A stretch of 42,946 bases of DNA from Bacteroidetes bacterium HGW-Bacteroidetes-17 (GTDB lineage: Bacteria > Bacteroidota > Bacteroidia > Bacteroidales > GCA-2711565), in contig PHDM01000011.1 of NCBI GenBank assembly GCA_002840985.1, forward strand, positions 1 through 42,946, written 5' to 3'. This document shows, piece by piece, positions 34,225 to 42,944 of this stretch. The notes under the pieces were generated by a model. It was given only the letters and a program-made list of their open reading frames with translations, ran no database searches and was not told where the DNA came from. Every line of letters starts with the position of its first letter. The stretch's first letter is position 1. A program made the translations under genes and the position numbers.

Positions 34225-34836
34225 ATGTTACTCAAAATACATCCTGATAATCCAAACCCGCGCCATATTCAAACAGTACTTGATTGTTTAATTGATGGGG
34301 GAATAATTATATATCCAACTGATACAGTGTATGGAATTGGATGTGATATTTACAAAACAAAGGCTGTAGAAAAAATTGCATTGATCAAAGGAATTAAAAA
34401 AGAAAAAGCCAATTTCTCATTTATCTGCTCAAATTTAAGCCACATCTCCGACTTTACCCATCCGATAAACAATGAGGTTTATAAAATGATGAAACGAAAT
34501 TTACCCGGCCCTTTTACATTCATCTTAGAGGCTAACAATAAGGTCCCTAAATTATTCCAAAGCAAAAAGAAAACAGTGGGTATCAGGGTTCCTGATAATA
34601 ATATAATTCATGAAATCGTTCAGAAACTAGGGAACCCTATTATGTCTTCTTCAGTTTATGACGAAGATGAAATAATTGAATACACCACCGATCCTGAATT
34701 GATCCATGAAAAGTATGGGCATTTAGTGGACATCGTAATTGATGGTGGATATGGTGACAATTTGCCATCTACCATTGTGGATTGCACGCAGGATGAGATC
34801 ACCGTTATCAGGGAAGGAAAAGGAATACTTCAATAA
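34225..34836 (+). CDS. YrdC/Sua5-fold protein, YciO type
   Basis: A 203-residue single-domain YrdC-fold protein. The start (LLKIHPDNPNPRHIQTVLDCL split over helix 1), GGIIIYPTDTVYGIGCDIY, LPGPFTFILEANNKVPKLFQSKKKT with VGIRVPDN, and DIVIDGGYGDNLPSTIVDCT follow the layout of E. coli YciO. The true threonylcarbamoyl-AMP synthase TsaC differs in the N-terminal phosphate-binding lysine and arginine residues. It is thus uncertain whether this copy makes the tRNA t6A precursor. It lies between the SRP RNA and the tRNA-Lys gene. Confidence 0.85.
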   Translation: MLLKIHPDNPNPRHIQTVLDCLIDGGIIIYPTDTVYGIGCDIYKTKAVEKIALIKGIKKEKANFSFICSNLSHISDFTHPINNEVYKMMKRNLPGPFTFILEANNKVPKLFQSKKKTVGIRVPDNNIIHEIVQKLGNPIMSSSVYDEDEIIEYTTDPELIHEKYGHLVDIVIDGGYGDNLPSTIVDCTQDEITVIREGKGILQ

Positions 34837-34854
34837 TTATTTAAAATAAATGTA

Positions 34855-34883
34855 TTGTTTTTAAAAATTATTTTATACTTTTG
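34855..34883 (+). promoter_or_regulatory. tRNA-Lys promoter
   Basis: TTG at 34855-34857, an 18-nt spacer and TACTTTTG at 34876-34883 match the TTTG/TAnnTTTG type. It lies 20 bp before the tRNA gene and just after the YciO-like gene's stop. Confidence 0.7.
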
Positions 34884-34903
34884 CACCTCGAAAAAAGCGA
34901 AAT

Positions 34904-34976
34904 GATTAGCTAGCTCAGTCGGTAGAGCATTTGACTTTTAATCAAAGGGTCCCGGGTTCGAATCCCGGGCTGATCA
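34904..34976 (+). tRNA. tRNA-Lys (anticodon TTT)
   Basis: A 73-nt cloverleaf. The acceptor stem GATTAGC pairs with GCTGATC (one G-U pair), followed by discriminator A34976. The D arm is GCTCAGTCGGTAGAGC. The anticodon stem TTTGA/TCAAA holds loop CTTTTAA with TTT at 34937-34939, and the T arm is CCGGG-TTCGAAT-CCCGG. CCA is not encoded. The gene stands alone and is followed by a terminator. Confidence 0.97.
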
Positions 34977-34979
34977 CGG

Positions 34980-35008
34980 AAGACTGTCTATTCAGGCAGT
35001 CTTTTTTT
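34980..35008 (+). terminator. Terminator of tRNA-Lys
   Basis: AAGACTG (34980-34986) and CAGTCTT (34997-35003) form a stem with a 10-nt loop. The T-run at 35002-35008 follows directly. Confidence 0.85.
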
Positions 35009-35548
35009 ATTCCATTTCTAATAGTCTATTCTGATTAAGCTATATTTCTGTCTTTTAAATTAAAACGCGATTTATACTAAGTTTTATTTTCAATACTGTA
35101 ATAACTCAGAATAGAAATTTTCGTGAGAAAATCAAATTTTTTTTATGTCCAAAATCGTACATATCCATGAAATTGCGTACAGTTTATTATATTCTTCACT
35201 TTCATAGATTCATTAATTTTCTGATAATAAATAATCTACAAATTGTGGCATGGAAATAGCTTAAAAGTCAAGGTCTAAAAAACCCAGATTATATAATTAG
35301 TAGCTTAACTAATAATTATTATTTACAATTAAGTGTAAAATTCAAATCTTTAACAAAATATGAACCGAAGATCAACATGAATTTTAAGCACCCTCATTTT
35401 ATTTTACTCTTTTACATTTATTTATTAATACTTAAGAAAGTATTAATAAATAACATCCAGTATCTTTAAATAAAATTCCCTCCCCAATTAATTAAATCAC
35501 AAACAAATCGATTAAAATTAACTAGTTTGAAAACCCTAAAACTTAATT
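35009..35548. other. AT-rich gene-free stretch before the barrel-protein gene
   Basis: About 540 bp of very AT-rich DNA with no convincing gene on either strand. Its main feature is the palindrome at 35418-35453: 14-bp arms TTATTTATTAATAC and GTATTAATAAATAA around an 8-nt loop. The palindrome ends 95 bp before the ATG at 35549 and may be an operator or leader hairpin. No clear promoter box was found. Confidence 0.7.
35418..35453. promoter_or_regulatory. 14-bp perfect inverted repeat, possible operator
   Basis: Arms at 35418-35431 and 35440-35453 match perfectly, with loop TTAAGAAA. It consists of A and T except for one C/G pair next to the loop. It has no T-run, so it is not a standard terminator. 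Location upstream of an exported-protein gene suggests a binding site or mRNA leader structure. Confidence 0.5.
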
Positions 35549-36784
35549 ATGAAAAAATCATTCCTGATCACCATCCTCTTGTGTTCATTTAGCATTATCT
35601 ACGCCCAAAATAATAATACTGAAATTGATACACTACGCAAAGATGCTTTAAATGTATTTATGCAAGCCAGTGATTATATACGTAAAGAAATAACTTTTGT
35701 CAATTATGTCAGGGATATAAATGATGCAAGTATTTATATCATATCAAGCTCACAAGCTACAGGTTCAGGCGGAAGAGAAACCACCTACTTTCTAACTGGA
35801 CAACATGAGTATGCAGGGATGAATGACACAATTTCTACAGTCAGTTCCCCAGATGATACTGAAGAGATATTGAGAATGCGACAAGTGAATATATTAAAAA
35901 TGGGGTTAATGCGATTCGTAGTAAAGACACCATTAGCAAAGCATATCAACATTAATTTCACTCAGCCGCTATCGGATGAAGTATCCATTGATAAATGGGA
36001 TAGTTGGGTATTCAGAACCAGAATTAACGGATATTTAATTGGCCAAAAATCCTATAATTCAAGTAATGTGTACGGATCTTTTTCTACCAGTAGAGTAACA
36101 AGTGATTGGAAGATGAGATATAATCTAAATTTCAGTCATAGTAGTGATAAGTTTGAAATTGATGATGAAATTATTAAAAGCACGAACAAGTCTAAATCTT
36201 TTAGCACACTTGTTGTCAAAAGCTTAAATGATCATTGGTCATTTGGAGGAACAGCAAGAATAGGTTCCTCATCCTATAGCAATGAGGACATTGCGTCAGA
36301 ATTATTACCAAGTATTGAATATGATATATTTCCTTATTCAGAATCCACTCGCCGACAATTAAGGATTTTGTATTCAATAGGGGCCTATCATTATCAATAC
36401 ACAGACACAACCATTTATAATAAAACTAAAGAAAGTATGCTTGGACATCAGCTAAGTGCTGCCTATGAGGTCGTGCAAAAATGGGGCTCTGTTGAAATGA
36501 GTATGAGATGGAAGAATTACTTTTTTGATTGGAAGATGAACAATCTAATGCTAGAAGGGTTTATAAACTTGCGAGTAGCAAAGGGCTTAACATTTGATGT
36601 AGGAGGATACTACGAATTAATACACGATCAATTATCATTAGTCAAAGGAGGTGCTACATCAGATGAAATATTATTACGAAGAAAGGAACTTGAAACTGGT
36701 TATTCATTTTTTGTTCAATTTGGAATCAGTTATACATTTGGTTCAATTTATAACAATGTCGTCAATCCAAGATTTGGCAACTAG
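35549..36784 (+). CDS. Exported protein with predicted outer-membrane beta-barrel
   Basis: A 411-residue protein with a signal peptide cut near residue 20 (IIYAQ). Residues 30-130 are a mixed region containing YIRKEITFVNYVRDINDASIYI-like segments (split by two motifs, RKEITFVNYVRD and ATGSGGRETTYFLTG). Beta-strand-rich segments follow (WDSWVFRTRINGYLIG, WKMRYNLNFSHS, WSFGGTARIGSSSYS) and an aromatic C-terminus (YSFFVQFGISYTFGS) typical of outer-membrane barrels. The protein type is widespread in Bacteroidetes but has no known function. It stands alone with its own terminator about 110 bp downstream. Confidence 0.8.
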   Translation: MKKSFLITILLCSFSIIYAQNNNTEIDTLRKDALNVFMQASDYIRKEITFVNYVRDINDASIYIISSSQATGSGGRETTYFLTGQHEYAGMNDTISTVSSPDDTEEILRMRQVNILKMGLMRFVVKTPLAKHININFTQPLSDEVSIDKWDSWVFRTRINGYLIGQKSYNSSNVYGSFSTSRVTSDWKMRYNLNFSHSSDKFEIDDEIIKSTNKSKSFSTLVVKSLNDHWSFGGTARIGSSSYSNEDIASELLPSIEYDIFPYSESTRRQLRILYSIGAYHYQYTDTTIYNKTKESMLGHQLSAAYEVVQKWGSVEMSMRWKNYFFDWKMNNLMLEGFINLRVAKGLTFDVGGYYELIHDQLSLVKGGATSDEILLRRKELETGYSFFVQFGISYTFGSIYNNVVNPRFGN

Positions 36785-37199
36785 CGATACTCATCTTCGA
36801 TAAATGGTTATCACCTCATCCAATATTTATTTCTCTTATTTGCGTATGAATCTTGATAACAAATACTGATTTTACTAACATTTATGAATATTAAAGCCTT
36901 ATCAAATGAAAAGGCTTTTTTTTTCATCGGACCACTATTTTCCCAAAAACTGACCTCTTAACTATCAATTTGGTTCCAATATTGATTGATCATCAGTCTC
37001 TGAAACATTAATAATAGCAATGGTTACAGCCATTCATATGTCGGAAAACACGTAGTAGGTATTCGGAAAATACTCATTGTATAAGGTTTGCCGGTGGAAT
37101 AATTTTACCACCGAATTTAAAATATTATTTAACCGTCAAAAGCAAATTCACGGTAAAGTTTGAAAAAAAAAACAACCAAATAATCAAAACCTTATTGCT
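36785..37199. other. Intergenic stretch with terminator and leader hairpin
   Basis: About 415 bp without a gene. It contains the terminator at 36893-36924 and a small hairpin CGGTGG/CCACCG at 37092-37113, 87 bp before the next start codon. No clear TAnnTTTG box was found. I see no other structure. Confidence 0.6.
36893..36924 (+). terminator. Terminator of the barrel-protein gene
   Basis: AAAGCCTT (36893-36900) pairs with AAGGCTTT (36911-36918) around a 10-nt loop. A run of nine Ts (36916-36924) follows. Confidence 0.9.
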
Positions 37200-38651
37200 A
37201 TGAAAAAATTATTATTATTAATCCTCGGAACTACACTCATCTTCAGTAGTTGTTCAAAATGGGAAGACAACCCTGCCGTTAACACCGAATATGAGGTTGT
37301 TTTCAAAAGCGTAGCCGCTTCCTTAAATAACCTTAAAGCTACTTGCGACAATCCTGATGCACAATATGCTTTTGTTAAGGTTAAACATACCACATCAGGA
37401 ACGATCCTGGACTTCTATCCTGAAGTATTCTATTTAGGTGGTACCGCTTACACACAATCCATTAAACTAAAACCGGGAACTTGGGAAATTCTTGAATTTG
37501 TTTTAATGAGTGATAATTTCACACCAGGTAATACCGGTGATGACATCGTTATACAAGCAACTCCACAGCAAGGTGCCGCATATGCTGATTTTATTTCAAA
37601 TCCATTACCATTTACAACTCAAGTGGCAGCATTTGAAAAAAATGAAATCCCTATTGAAGTATTATGTTTTGAAGAAACAGAATATGAAGGATTCGGTTTT
37701 AGATGGTTTATGATAGACCAGGTTTCAGTTCGGGAGCAAGTATTTTTTGGTGACCTTTGTGCTAAACATCCCGAGGATTATGCTGGATCACTATATGCCA
37801 ACCAAATTAATGGTGTGCAAATAGATATGCCTGCAATTTTTAAAATTGATGTTTATAATAACAATACGTTTGTCGAATCATTTAACAATGCTTCATGGTT
37901 TGGAGAGGGCCAGCCTTTAAAAGTAAGATATGTTGACAATAACGGTGAAGTAAACCATTTCAGGTTTGAATTATTCATCCTAGTACAAGATGGAGTTAAT
38001 TTCACTTATAAAAAATTCTATACCTGGGAATTTGATGATGCTGAAAGAATTTCTGCAGGACAGGATAATGTTGTTGACTTTGTTTTAGGAAACTGCAACA
38101 CAACTGACGCCGATTTAATCCTGGCTCCTTACATAAGCTTACCTGCTACAGCAACTTATCAGGCAGTTGCATGGTTACCAAACAGCACTTTAGGAGCATA
38201 TGTTGATGCAAAAATCACCAATGTAGGTGGTGCATCTACCAAATATGAATTATATAATGGAACATGGCCATCATGGTGTGCTGATAAAAACACAACCATC
38301 GGAGGTGGTCAGTATAATATGGACGTTTATAGTTCACTATATCCAAATCTTATACCGGTATTCGCTCGTCATGCGCAAGTATGGCCTATGGTAAACTGGT
38401 TAATGAATAACTTACACTATTATCCAACTGCAAGCATTCAGGACATTCAAGATGCACTTTGGATATTATTAAACAATTATACTGGCGGTAGCTCATTGGC
38501 TCATACGATCGCAACACAAGCATCGCAATATGGAGTCGGTTATGTTCCATTGCCAGGTGGTTGGGCAGCTGTAGTTTTTGTACCTCATGGTACTCCTCCA
38601 ACTCAAGCTCAGCCAGACATTCAAACTATGTTCATCAGGGTCGATCCCTAG
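37200..38651 (+). CDS. Lipoprotein with putative thioester-type (Cys-Gln) domain
   Basis: A 483-residue lipoprotein (lipobox FSSC, C18). Residues 28-155 form a beta-sandwich-like domain (YEVVFKSVAASLNNLKA, GTAYTQSIKLKPGTWEILEF). The C-terminal half (about 305-483) contains WPSWCADKN with C360 and, 57 residues later, IQDALWILLNNY with Q417. This matches in order and form the two motifs of thioester adhesin domains, where a Cys of [YFW]C-hydrophobic-[DE] bonds to a Gln of hydrophobic-Q-x-A-hydrophobic-W. Such domains form a reactive bond used for covalent attachment to host amines and are best known from Gram-positive pili. The role here is inferred. A hairpin (38682-38707) follows. Confidence 0.65.
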   Translation: MKKLLLLILGTTLIFSSCSKWEDNPAVNTEYEVVFKSVAASLNNLKATCDNPDAQYAFVKVKHTTSGTILDFYPEVFYLGGTAYTQSIKLKPGTWEILEFVLMSDNFTPGNTGDDIVIQATPQQGAAYADFISNPLPFTTQVAAFEKNEIPIEVLCFEETEYEGFGFRWFMIDQVSVREQVFFGDLCAKHPEDYAGSLYANQINGVQIDMPAIFKIDVYNNNTFVESFNNASWFGEGQPLKVRYVDNNGEVNHFRFELFILVQDGVNFTYKKFYTWEFDDAERISAGQDNVVDFVLGNCNTTDADLILAPYISLPATATYQAVAWLPNSTLGAYVDAKITNVGGASTKYELYNGTWPSWCADKNTTIGGGQYNMDVYSSLYPNLIPVFARHAQVWPMVNWLMNNLHYYPTASIQDIQDALWILLNNYTGGSSLAHTIATQASQYGVGYVPLPGGWAAVVFVPHGTPPTQAQPDIQTMFIRVDP

Positions 38652-38681
38652 CAAAAACAACTAAATTTTGTGAACATAAAG

Positions 38682-38707
38682 GACCGGGGTAATTTATTAC
38701 CCCGGTC
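38682..38707 (+). terminator. Strong hairpin after the thioester lipoprotein gene
   Basis: A perfect 11-bp stem (GACCGGGGTAA / TTACCCCGGTC) with a TTTA loop. No uninterrupted T-run follows (TAATTT), so it is a terminator-like hairpin of moderate strength. Confidence 0.65.
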
Positions 38708-38871
38708 TAATTTCCGCCTTTCTATGGTCCTTTTTTAATCCTGTTTTAAAGGAATCATACTACACAAAAGCTCCTTAACGATTAAAAACAATTGGATAAT
38801 AAATTCTGACAATTCTACACTTATTGCTTATATTTACTTGATAAAGATTAACACAAAAAACCTCGGGAACG

Positions 38872-40098
38872 ATGAAACGGTTAAACAAAATTATTTTACA
38901 TCCATTTTCACTTTCACTCATTCTATTGGGGGTTATAATTTTAATGATTCCGGGAATCAATAAATACAGAACGGAGTTGGTCAGCAATAATCAAATTTCA
39001 AAATCAGAAAAAAGCCTTTATTATTCTTTAAACAAAAAAGGTCAAATTGCCGAGATTGACAAAAAACTAAATATCAGTTTACATAAGAAATTGGAAGATG
39101 TTGCATTTAATGAATATTTTGAAATGGACCTTGATGAAGATGGTGAAACCGAATATCTTTTCATGGGGGATAAAAACCAATTTATGATCATTACCAGAAA
39201 TGATTTCTCACATCCGACAATGTTCTCGCTTCCATTCAACGACAATACCAAACAAATCGAAATAAAATTTACCAATAAAATATTTCCGCAATTATCAATC
39301 ATTTATGGTGATCAGCAGATTTATATAAATTACTTAAAGAACAAATTATATTCTTATCGGTATTTGCTCATCTTCCCTCTCTATATAATTATTCTTATCA
39401 TCGTGATCTTGTTACATCGGATTTTCAATAACTATAAACAAAAAAAGATCAAATGTGCTAGGGAAATTGCCGAGCTTAAACTAAAAAATATCAGGAATCA
39501 ACTTGATCCTCATTTCACGCTTAATGTACTAAATTCTATAGGATATTCATTTCAGGAAAATGATTCAGAAAAATCGGATTATATTTTTGGCAAATACAGT
39601 AAACTCCTGCGCAATACCATATTTGCTTCAAGTAGTGCATACTCGACCCTTGAGAATGAACTTGAATATATTCAGGATTATTTGGATATTGAAAAATTCA
39701 GAATGGAAGATCGTTTTCAATACAATATTACAGCAATTCCAAATAATGCCGACAAAATCATTTTTCCTAAAATGATGCTACACACCTTTGTTGAAAACTC
39801 AATTAAACATGGAATTAAACCTCTAAAAAAAGCAGGATTCTTAAGTATTAATTTCATAATTGAAAATAAAAATACTGTAATTTTAATTCAAGATAACGGT
39901 ATTGGGCGCGAAAAAGCAAAAGAGCAGAACATAAACAGCACAGGCAAAGGTTTGGAGATTATAGAAGAAATGATTGAGTTATTCTATGAACTGGTAAAAA
40001 TTAAAATCAGTTATCAGATTACAGATCTGTTTGATGAGGATAAAAACCCTAAAGGGACATTGATCAGAATTTCATACCCAACACAAAACCCTGAATAA
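38872..40098 (+). CDS. LytS-type histidine kinase with calcium-loop-like sensor
   Basis: A 408-residue kinase. TM1 is at about 12-29 and TM2 at about 163-184, enclosing a 130-residue extracytoplasmic sensor. The sensor contains DLDEDGETEYLF (D86, D88, D90), a calcium-binding loop like that of FG-GAP/VCBS repeats. The His_kinase domain has phospho-acceptor H214 in QLDPHFTLNVLNSI, where the family norm is QxxPHFLFNxLN. The ATPase domain has FVENSIKHG near 306 and DNGIGREKAKEQ near 341. It is followed, after a 140-bp gap, by its likely response regulator and preceded by the thioester lipoprotein gene. Confidence 0.9.
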   Translation: MKRLNKIILHPFSLSLILLGVIILMIPGINKYRTELVSNNQISKSEKSLYYSLNKKGQIAEIDKKLNISLHKKLEDVAFNEYFEMDLDEDGETEYLFMGDKNQFMIITRNDFSHPTMFSLPFNDNTKQIEIKFTNKIFPQLSIIYGDQQIYINYLKNKLYSYRYLLIFPLYIIILIIVILLHRIFNNYKQKKIKCAREIAELKLKNIRNQLDPHFTLNVLNSIGYSFQENDSEKSDYIFGKYSKLLRNTIFASSSAYSTLENELEYIQDYLDIEKFRMEDRFQYNITAIPNNADKIIFPKMMLHTFVENSIKHGIKPLKKAGFLSINFIIENKNTVILIQDNGIGREKAKEQNINSTGKGLEIIEEMIELFYELVKIKISYQITDLFDEDKNPKGTLIRISYPTQNPE

Positions 40099-40238
40099 AA
40101 ATTTCCCAGCATGGGAAATCCTTTCCAGAAAAGCCTTCATATAATAAATTACATTGTTACTTAGTGTCTGATAATGTGCTTCTTATATAATTTGCATAAT
40201 ATTTGTCATCTGTGTAAGAGCAATAGAAGGCTAACATT

Positions 40239-40850
40239 ATGGAATACATAAAATGTGCAATAATTGATGATGAACTGGCAGCCGTGAACAGGCTTGAAAT
40301 GCTTTTGCAAAAAATTGATACTGTTCAGGTTGTTTTTAAATCAACCGATCCGGAGTCGTTTGTTGCTGTCATCCTTCAAAAAAAACCGGATATTGTTTTT
40401 CTGGACATAGAAATGCCTCGTATTACAGGATTTGATATAGTTGAGGATTTAAGATCGAAATATTTTTTACCAAAATTCATTTTTATTACAGGATACAATC
40501 AATATGCAATAAAGGCCATTAAAAGTGCCGCTTTTGATTATATCCTTAAACCGGTGGATATCGACGATTTAAAGTCATGTATTCAACGTTATGATCAGCA
40601 GTATAATTCAAAAAAAACAATAAACTTAAATGACTTTGTTTTATGCGAATCATTGACAAAGCGGGAAAATGAGGTATTACAACTCTCCTGTATGGGATTG
40701 CCCATCAAACAAATCTCCAGCAAACTAAAAATATCTGACCGCACAGTTGAGAAACACAGGTCAAACCTAATGGTGAAAACCGGTTCAAAAAATTTGATCG
40801 AGGTTATCGTTTACGCTTATAAAAATGCCATTGCATCTGTTTATTTATAA
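40239..40850 (+). CDS. Response regulator: LytTR-type receiver with LuxR helix-turn-helix
   Basis: A 203-residue response regulator. The receiver (1-120) has D10-D11, phospho-acceptor D56 in VFLDIEMPRITG and the K of AFDYILKPVDIDDL, the form usually found in LytTR regulators. The output domain (about 137-200) is a LuxR/GerE helix-turn-helix: LTKRENEVLQLSCMG, then IKQISSKLKISDRTVEKHRS. The regulator is thus a hybrid of the two types and is paired with a LytS kinase. LuxR-type outputs bind inverted repeats, so its targets should differ from those of the LytTR regulator at 22814. Confidence 0.93.
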   Translation: MEYIKCAIIDDELAAVNRLEMLLQKIDTVQVVFKSTDPESFVAVILQKKPDIVFLDIEMPRITGFDIVEDLRSKYFLPKFIFITGYNQYAIKAIKSAAFDYILKPVDIDDLKSCIQRYDQQYNSKKTINLNDFVLCESLTKRENEVLQLSCMGLPIKQISSKLKISDRTVEKHRSNLMVKTGSKNLIEVIVYAYKNAIASVYL

Positions 40851-40991
40851 CCTTAAACGCCTAAAAAATCATAGAATCTCAACCCTCAACTTATTAACAA
40901 TCTCTTCTTCATTTAATTTATTTTATTGTTCAAAAAAGACTTCGAAAAGGAAAAATTGATGAAATGGATTACGGACATTGATTAAGTAATT

Positions 40992-41291
40992 ATGACTGCA
41001 ACTTTAATTTCACTAATAAGCATATTAACAGGGATAATTGGAGCAAATACAGTGACTATTGTTTTTAAGAAATATTCTTTTGGCATTGTTGGAAATACAA
41101 TTTCAGGTGTATTTGGAAGTATCTTTTTTATTAAAGCTTTTGGACGATTGGGTTTTGATCCTTTATCTATATTACAATCAGGGAACATCAATTTTAAATT
41201 ACTTATCCTAAATTTAATAGTTGCTTTTATTGGAGGCATTATTGCGGTTATTTTAATTCAGAAATTAAAGGCTAAAATGAATAAAGAATAA
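40992..41291 (+). CDS. Small membrane protein, unknown function
   Basis: A 99-residue protein with hydrophobic segments at about 3-24, 30-48 and 70-91 and a positively charged C-terminus (KLKAKMNKE). The glycine-rich helices (GIVGNTISGVFGS, AFIGGIIAVILI) resemble the GlsB/YeaQ/YmgE group of small membrane proteins, but the match is not firm. The start is ATG at 40992. The gene lies after the response regulator with a 141-bp gap and ends near the stop of the unrecognised gene on the opposite strand. Confidence 0.65.
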   Translation: MTATLISLISILTGIIGANTVTIVFKKYSFGIVGNTISGVFGSIFFIKAFGRLGFDPLSILQSGNINFKLLILNLIVAFIGGIIAVILIQKLKAKMNKE

Positions 41292-41471
41292 TGACAGGAA
41301 AAATGCTGTTTTAACTAAAAAACTTTCTATAATAAAATAGCGTTAATTCGATATTTTAGCCACTCTATTGAATAACCCAAATATTCCCAAAACCATACTC
41401 TAAACAGCCTCTAAACCTATTTGATGTGGTTTAAAAGTTGGTTTGGTGGTAATTGTTTGTGTTCGTTGATT

Positions 41472-42944
41472 TTAGATTATAGTATCAAGTGCAACGGTTT
41501 CAATTCTTTTAATTCCTTTTCTGGTCATAATTACCCTATAGCGTTTAAATTCAATGCCATTTTCTGAATAAAGTTTTTGAATAACATTGATGTGATATGT
41601 TTTATTGCCAACTCTGTTGACAATTTTTCCCTTTTTAAGTATTGAATATGTTTTTTTAGGATCATCCATTTGGGCAATAAATCGATAAAAATTGATTCGC
41701 GTAATATCAACAATGCTTTTTAAACGGTCGTCTGAAATTTCTTTTCCAAATTTTTTAGGAAAAATAACAATCTTCTTTTTGTATTGAACAATTTGTTCGC
41801 CAAATAAATCATAATCTGCATCAATAAATCTATTTTTTGCGCGGTGTATTTTAACTTTCGGCCCTAATTTGTTAAAGGGAACAAAAGTGAAATTTTCTTT
41901 AATAACGCCTATGATATTATTTTCGGGATCTTTAATTTTTATTTTGTAATCGTAAAAAAAAGAACTTGCCTTGCTTATAAACAACAAACCAAATGATGAT
42001 TTTATTCTGTCTTTTAACATATATCCCACAACCAATGCCACAAAAAAAGGCAAGGTAAAGTTTCCGTAAACTTGCTGATAATAAAAGGCAATGCCGGTAG
42101 AAATAACCATTGCCAAACCTGCCGCTATCGCAAAAACAGATTGTTCAAAAAAAGCGCCTTCTTTTCTTACATCTCTATTTAAAAATAAAACGCCTTCAAT
42201 GTATTTTTTTAACTGGCTTCGCTTGTGCAATAATGTCTCATCATAATAATCATCTTCATTTGTGGCATCATAATTATATAATTTTCTATGAATTTGTTCT
42301 TCTCTGATGAACTGTACTATTTCTAGTAAATTTTTAGCTTCAACCTGAGTGGTTTTATAAAAATCCAATAATTTTATAAGGTAATAATTGGTGATATTGC
42401 TCAAATACTCATCGCCATACCTAATTGTTTTCTTTAAATTATCCTCCAAATTAGCGTGCTCAATTTGAGGAAAAAGCGCTCTGTAGCTATCCAAAATATT
42501 TTTGAGTTTATCCAAATATGCCGAATCAAAATTGATGTTTTCTGAATTGAGCTCTGTCATTAAAGAAGCCATTTCCATTCTTAGGGTATTGTTTAAAATA
42601 GCCCCAAGCATTTTTATGCTCGATTCAAACTCTAAACTATAATCTTTAGAACCCTTGTTTTCAGTAATCTTTTTTACAATTTTGATGAGTTTTTTTAAAG
42701 GCCCGGTTTTTAAATTAACAATATCATCCAGTGTATATTCAGAAGCATCATACCGAATATAAACCTTTACATCATTGTAAAATTTAGACTTTGGATAGGT
42801 TTGGTTGTTGATATTTAAACCATTTGGAATAAAAAGATAAGTAATTGTATCATAGTTGGTTTTCTTTTTTTTTGAAGTATTTTCATAAATCGACTTTACC
42901 TCCAAAGAAAAATTATCGTGAATTTTTACGCTATCCTTTATCAT
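41472..42944 (-). CDS. Large two-TM protein of unknown function at the window edge
   Basis: A 490-residue protein whose ATG lies at 42942-42944, so the gene appears complete but its promoter is outside the window; an in-frame upstream start cannot be excluded. Residues 1-65 are beta-rich (TITYLFIPNGLNINN). Residues 80-265 are helical with many charged residues. A membrane hairpin lies at about 268-289 and 295-311, and the C-terminal 170 residues are beta-rich (DYDLFGEQIVQYKKKIVIFP). I recognise no family or catalytic motif. The hairpin position suggests two cytoplasmic parts anchored in the inner membrane. Confidence 0.75.
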   Translation of the reverse strand: MIKDSVKIHDNFSLEVKSIYENTSKKKKTNYDTITYLFIPNGLNINNQTYPKSKFYNDVKVYIRYDASEYTLDDIVNLKTGPLKKLIKIVKKITENKGSKDYSLEFESSIKMLGAILNNTLRMEMASLMTELNSENINFDSAYLDKLKNILDSYRALFPQIEHANLEDNLKKTIRYGDEYLSNITNYYLIKLLDFYKTTQVEAKNLLEIVQFIREEQIHRKLYNYDATNEDDYYDETLLHKRSQLKKYIEGVLFLNRDVRKEGAFFEQSVFAIAAGLAMVISTGIAFYYQQVYGNFTLPFFVALVVGYMLKDRIKSSFGLLFISKASSFFYDYKIKIKDPENNIIGVIKENFTFVPFNKLGPKVKIHRAKNRFIDADYDLFGEQIVQYKKKIVIFPKKFGKEISDDRLKSIVDITRINFYRFIAQMDDPKKTYSILKKGKIVNRVGNKTYHINVIQKLYSENGIEFKRYRVIMTRKGIKRIETVALDTII

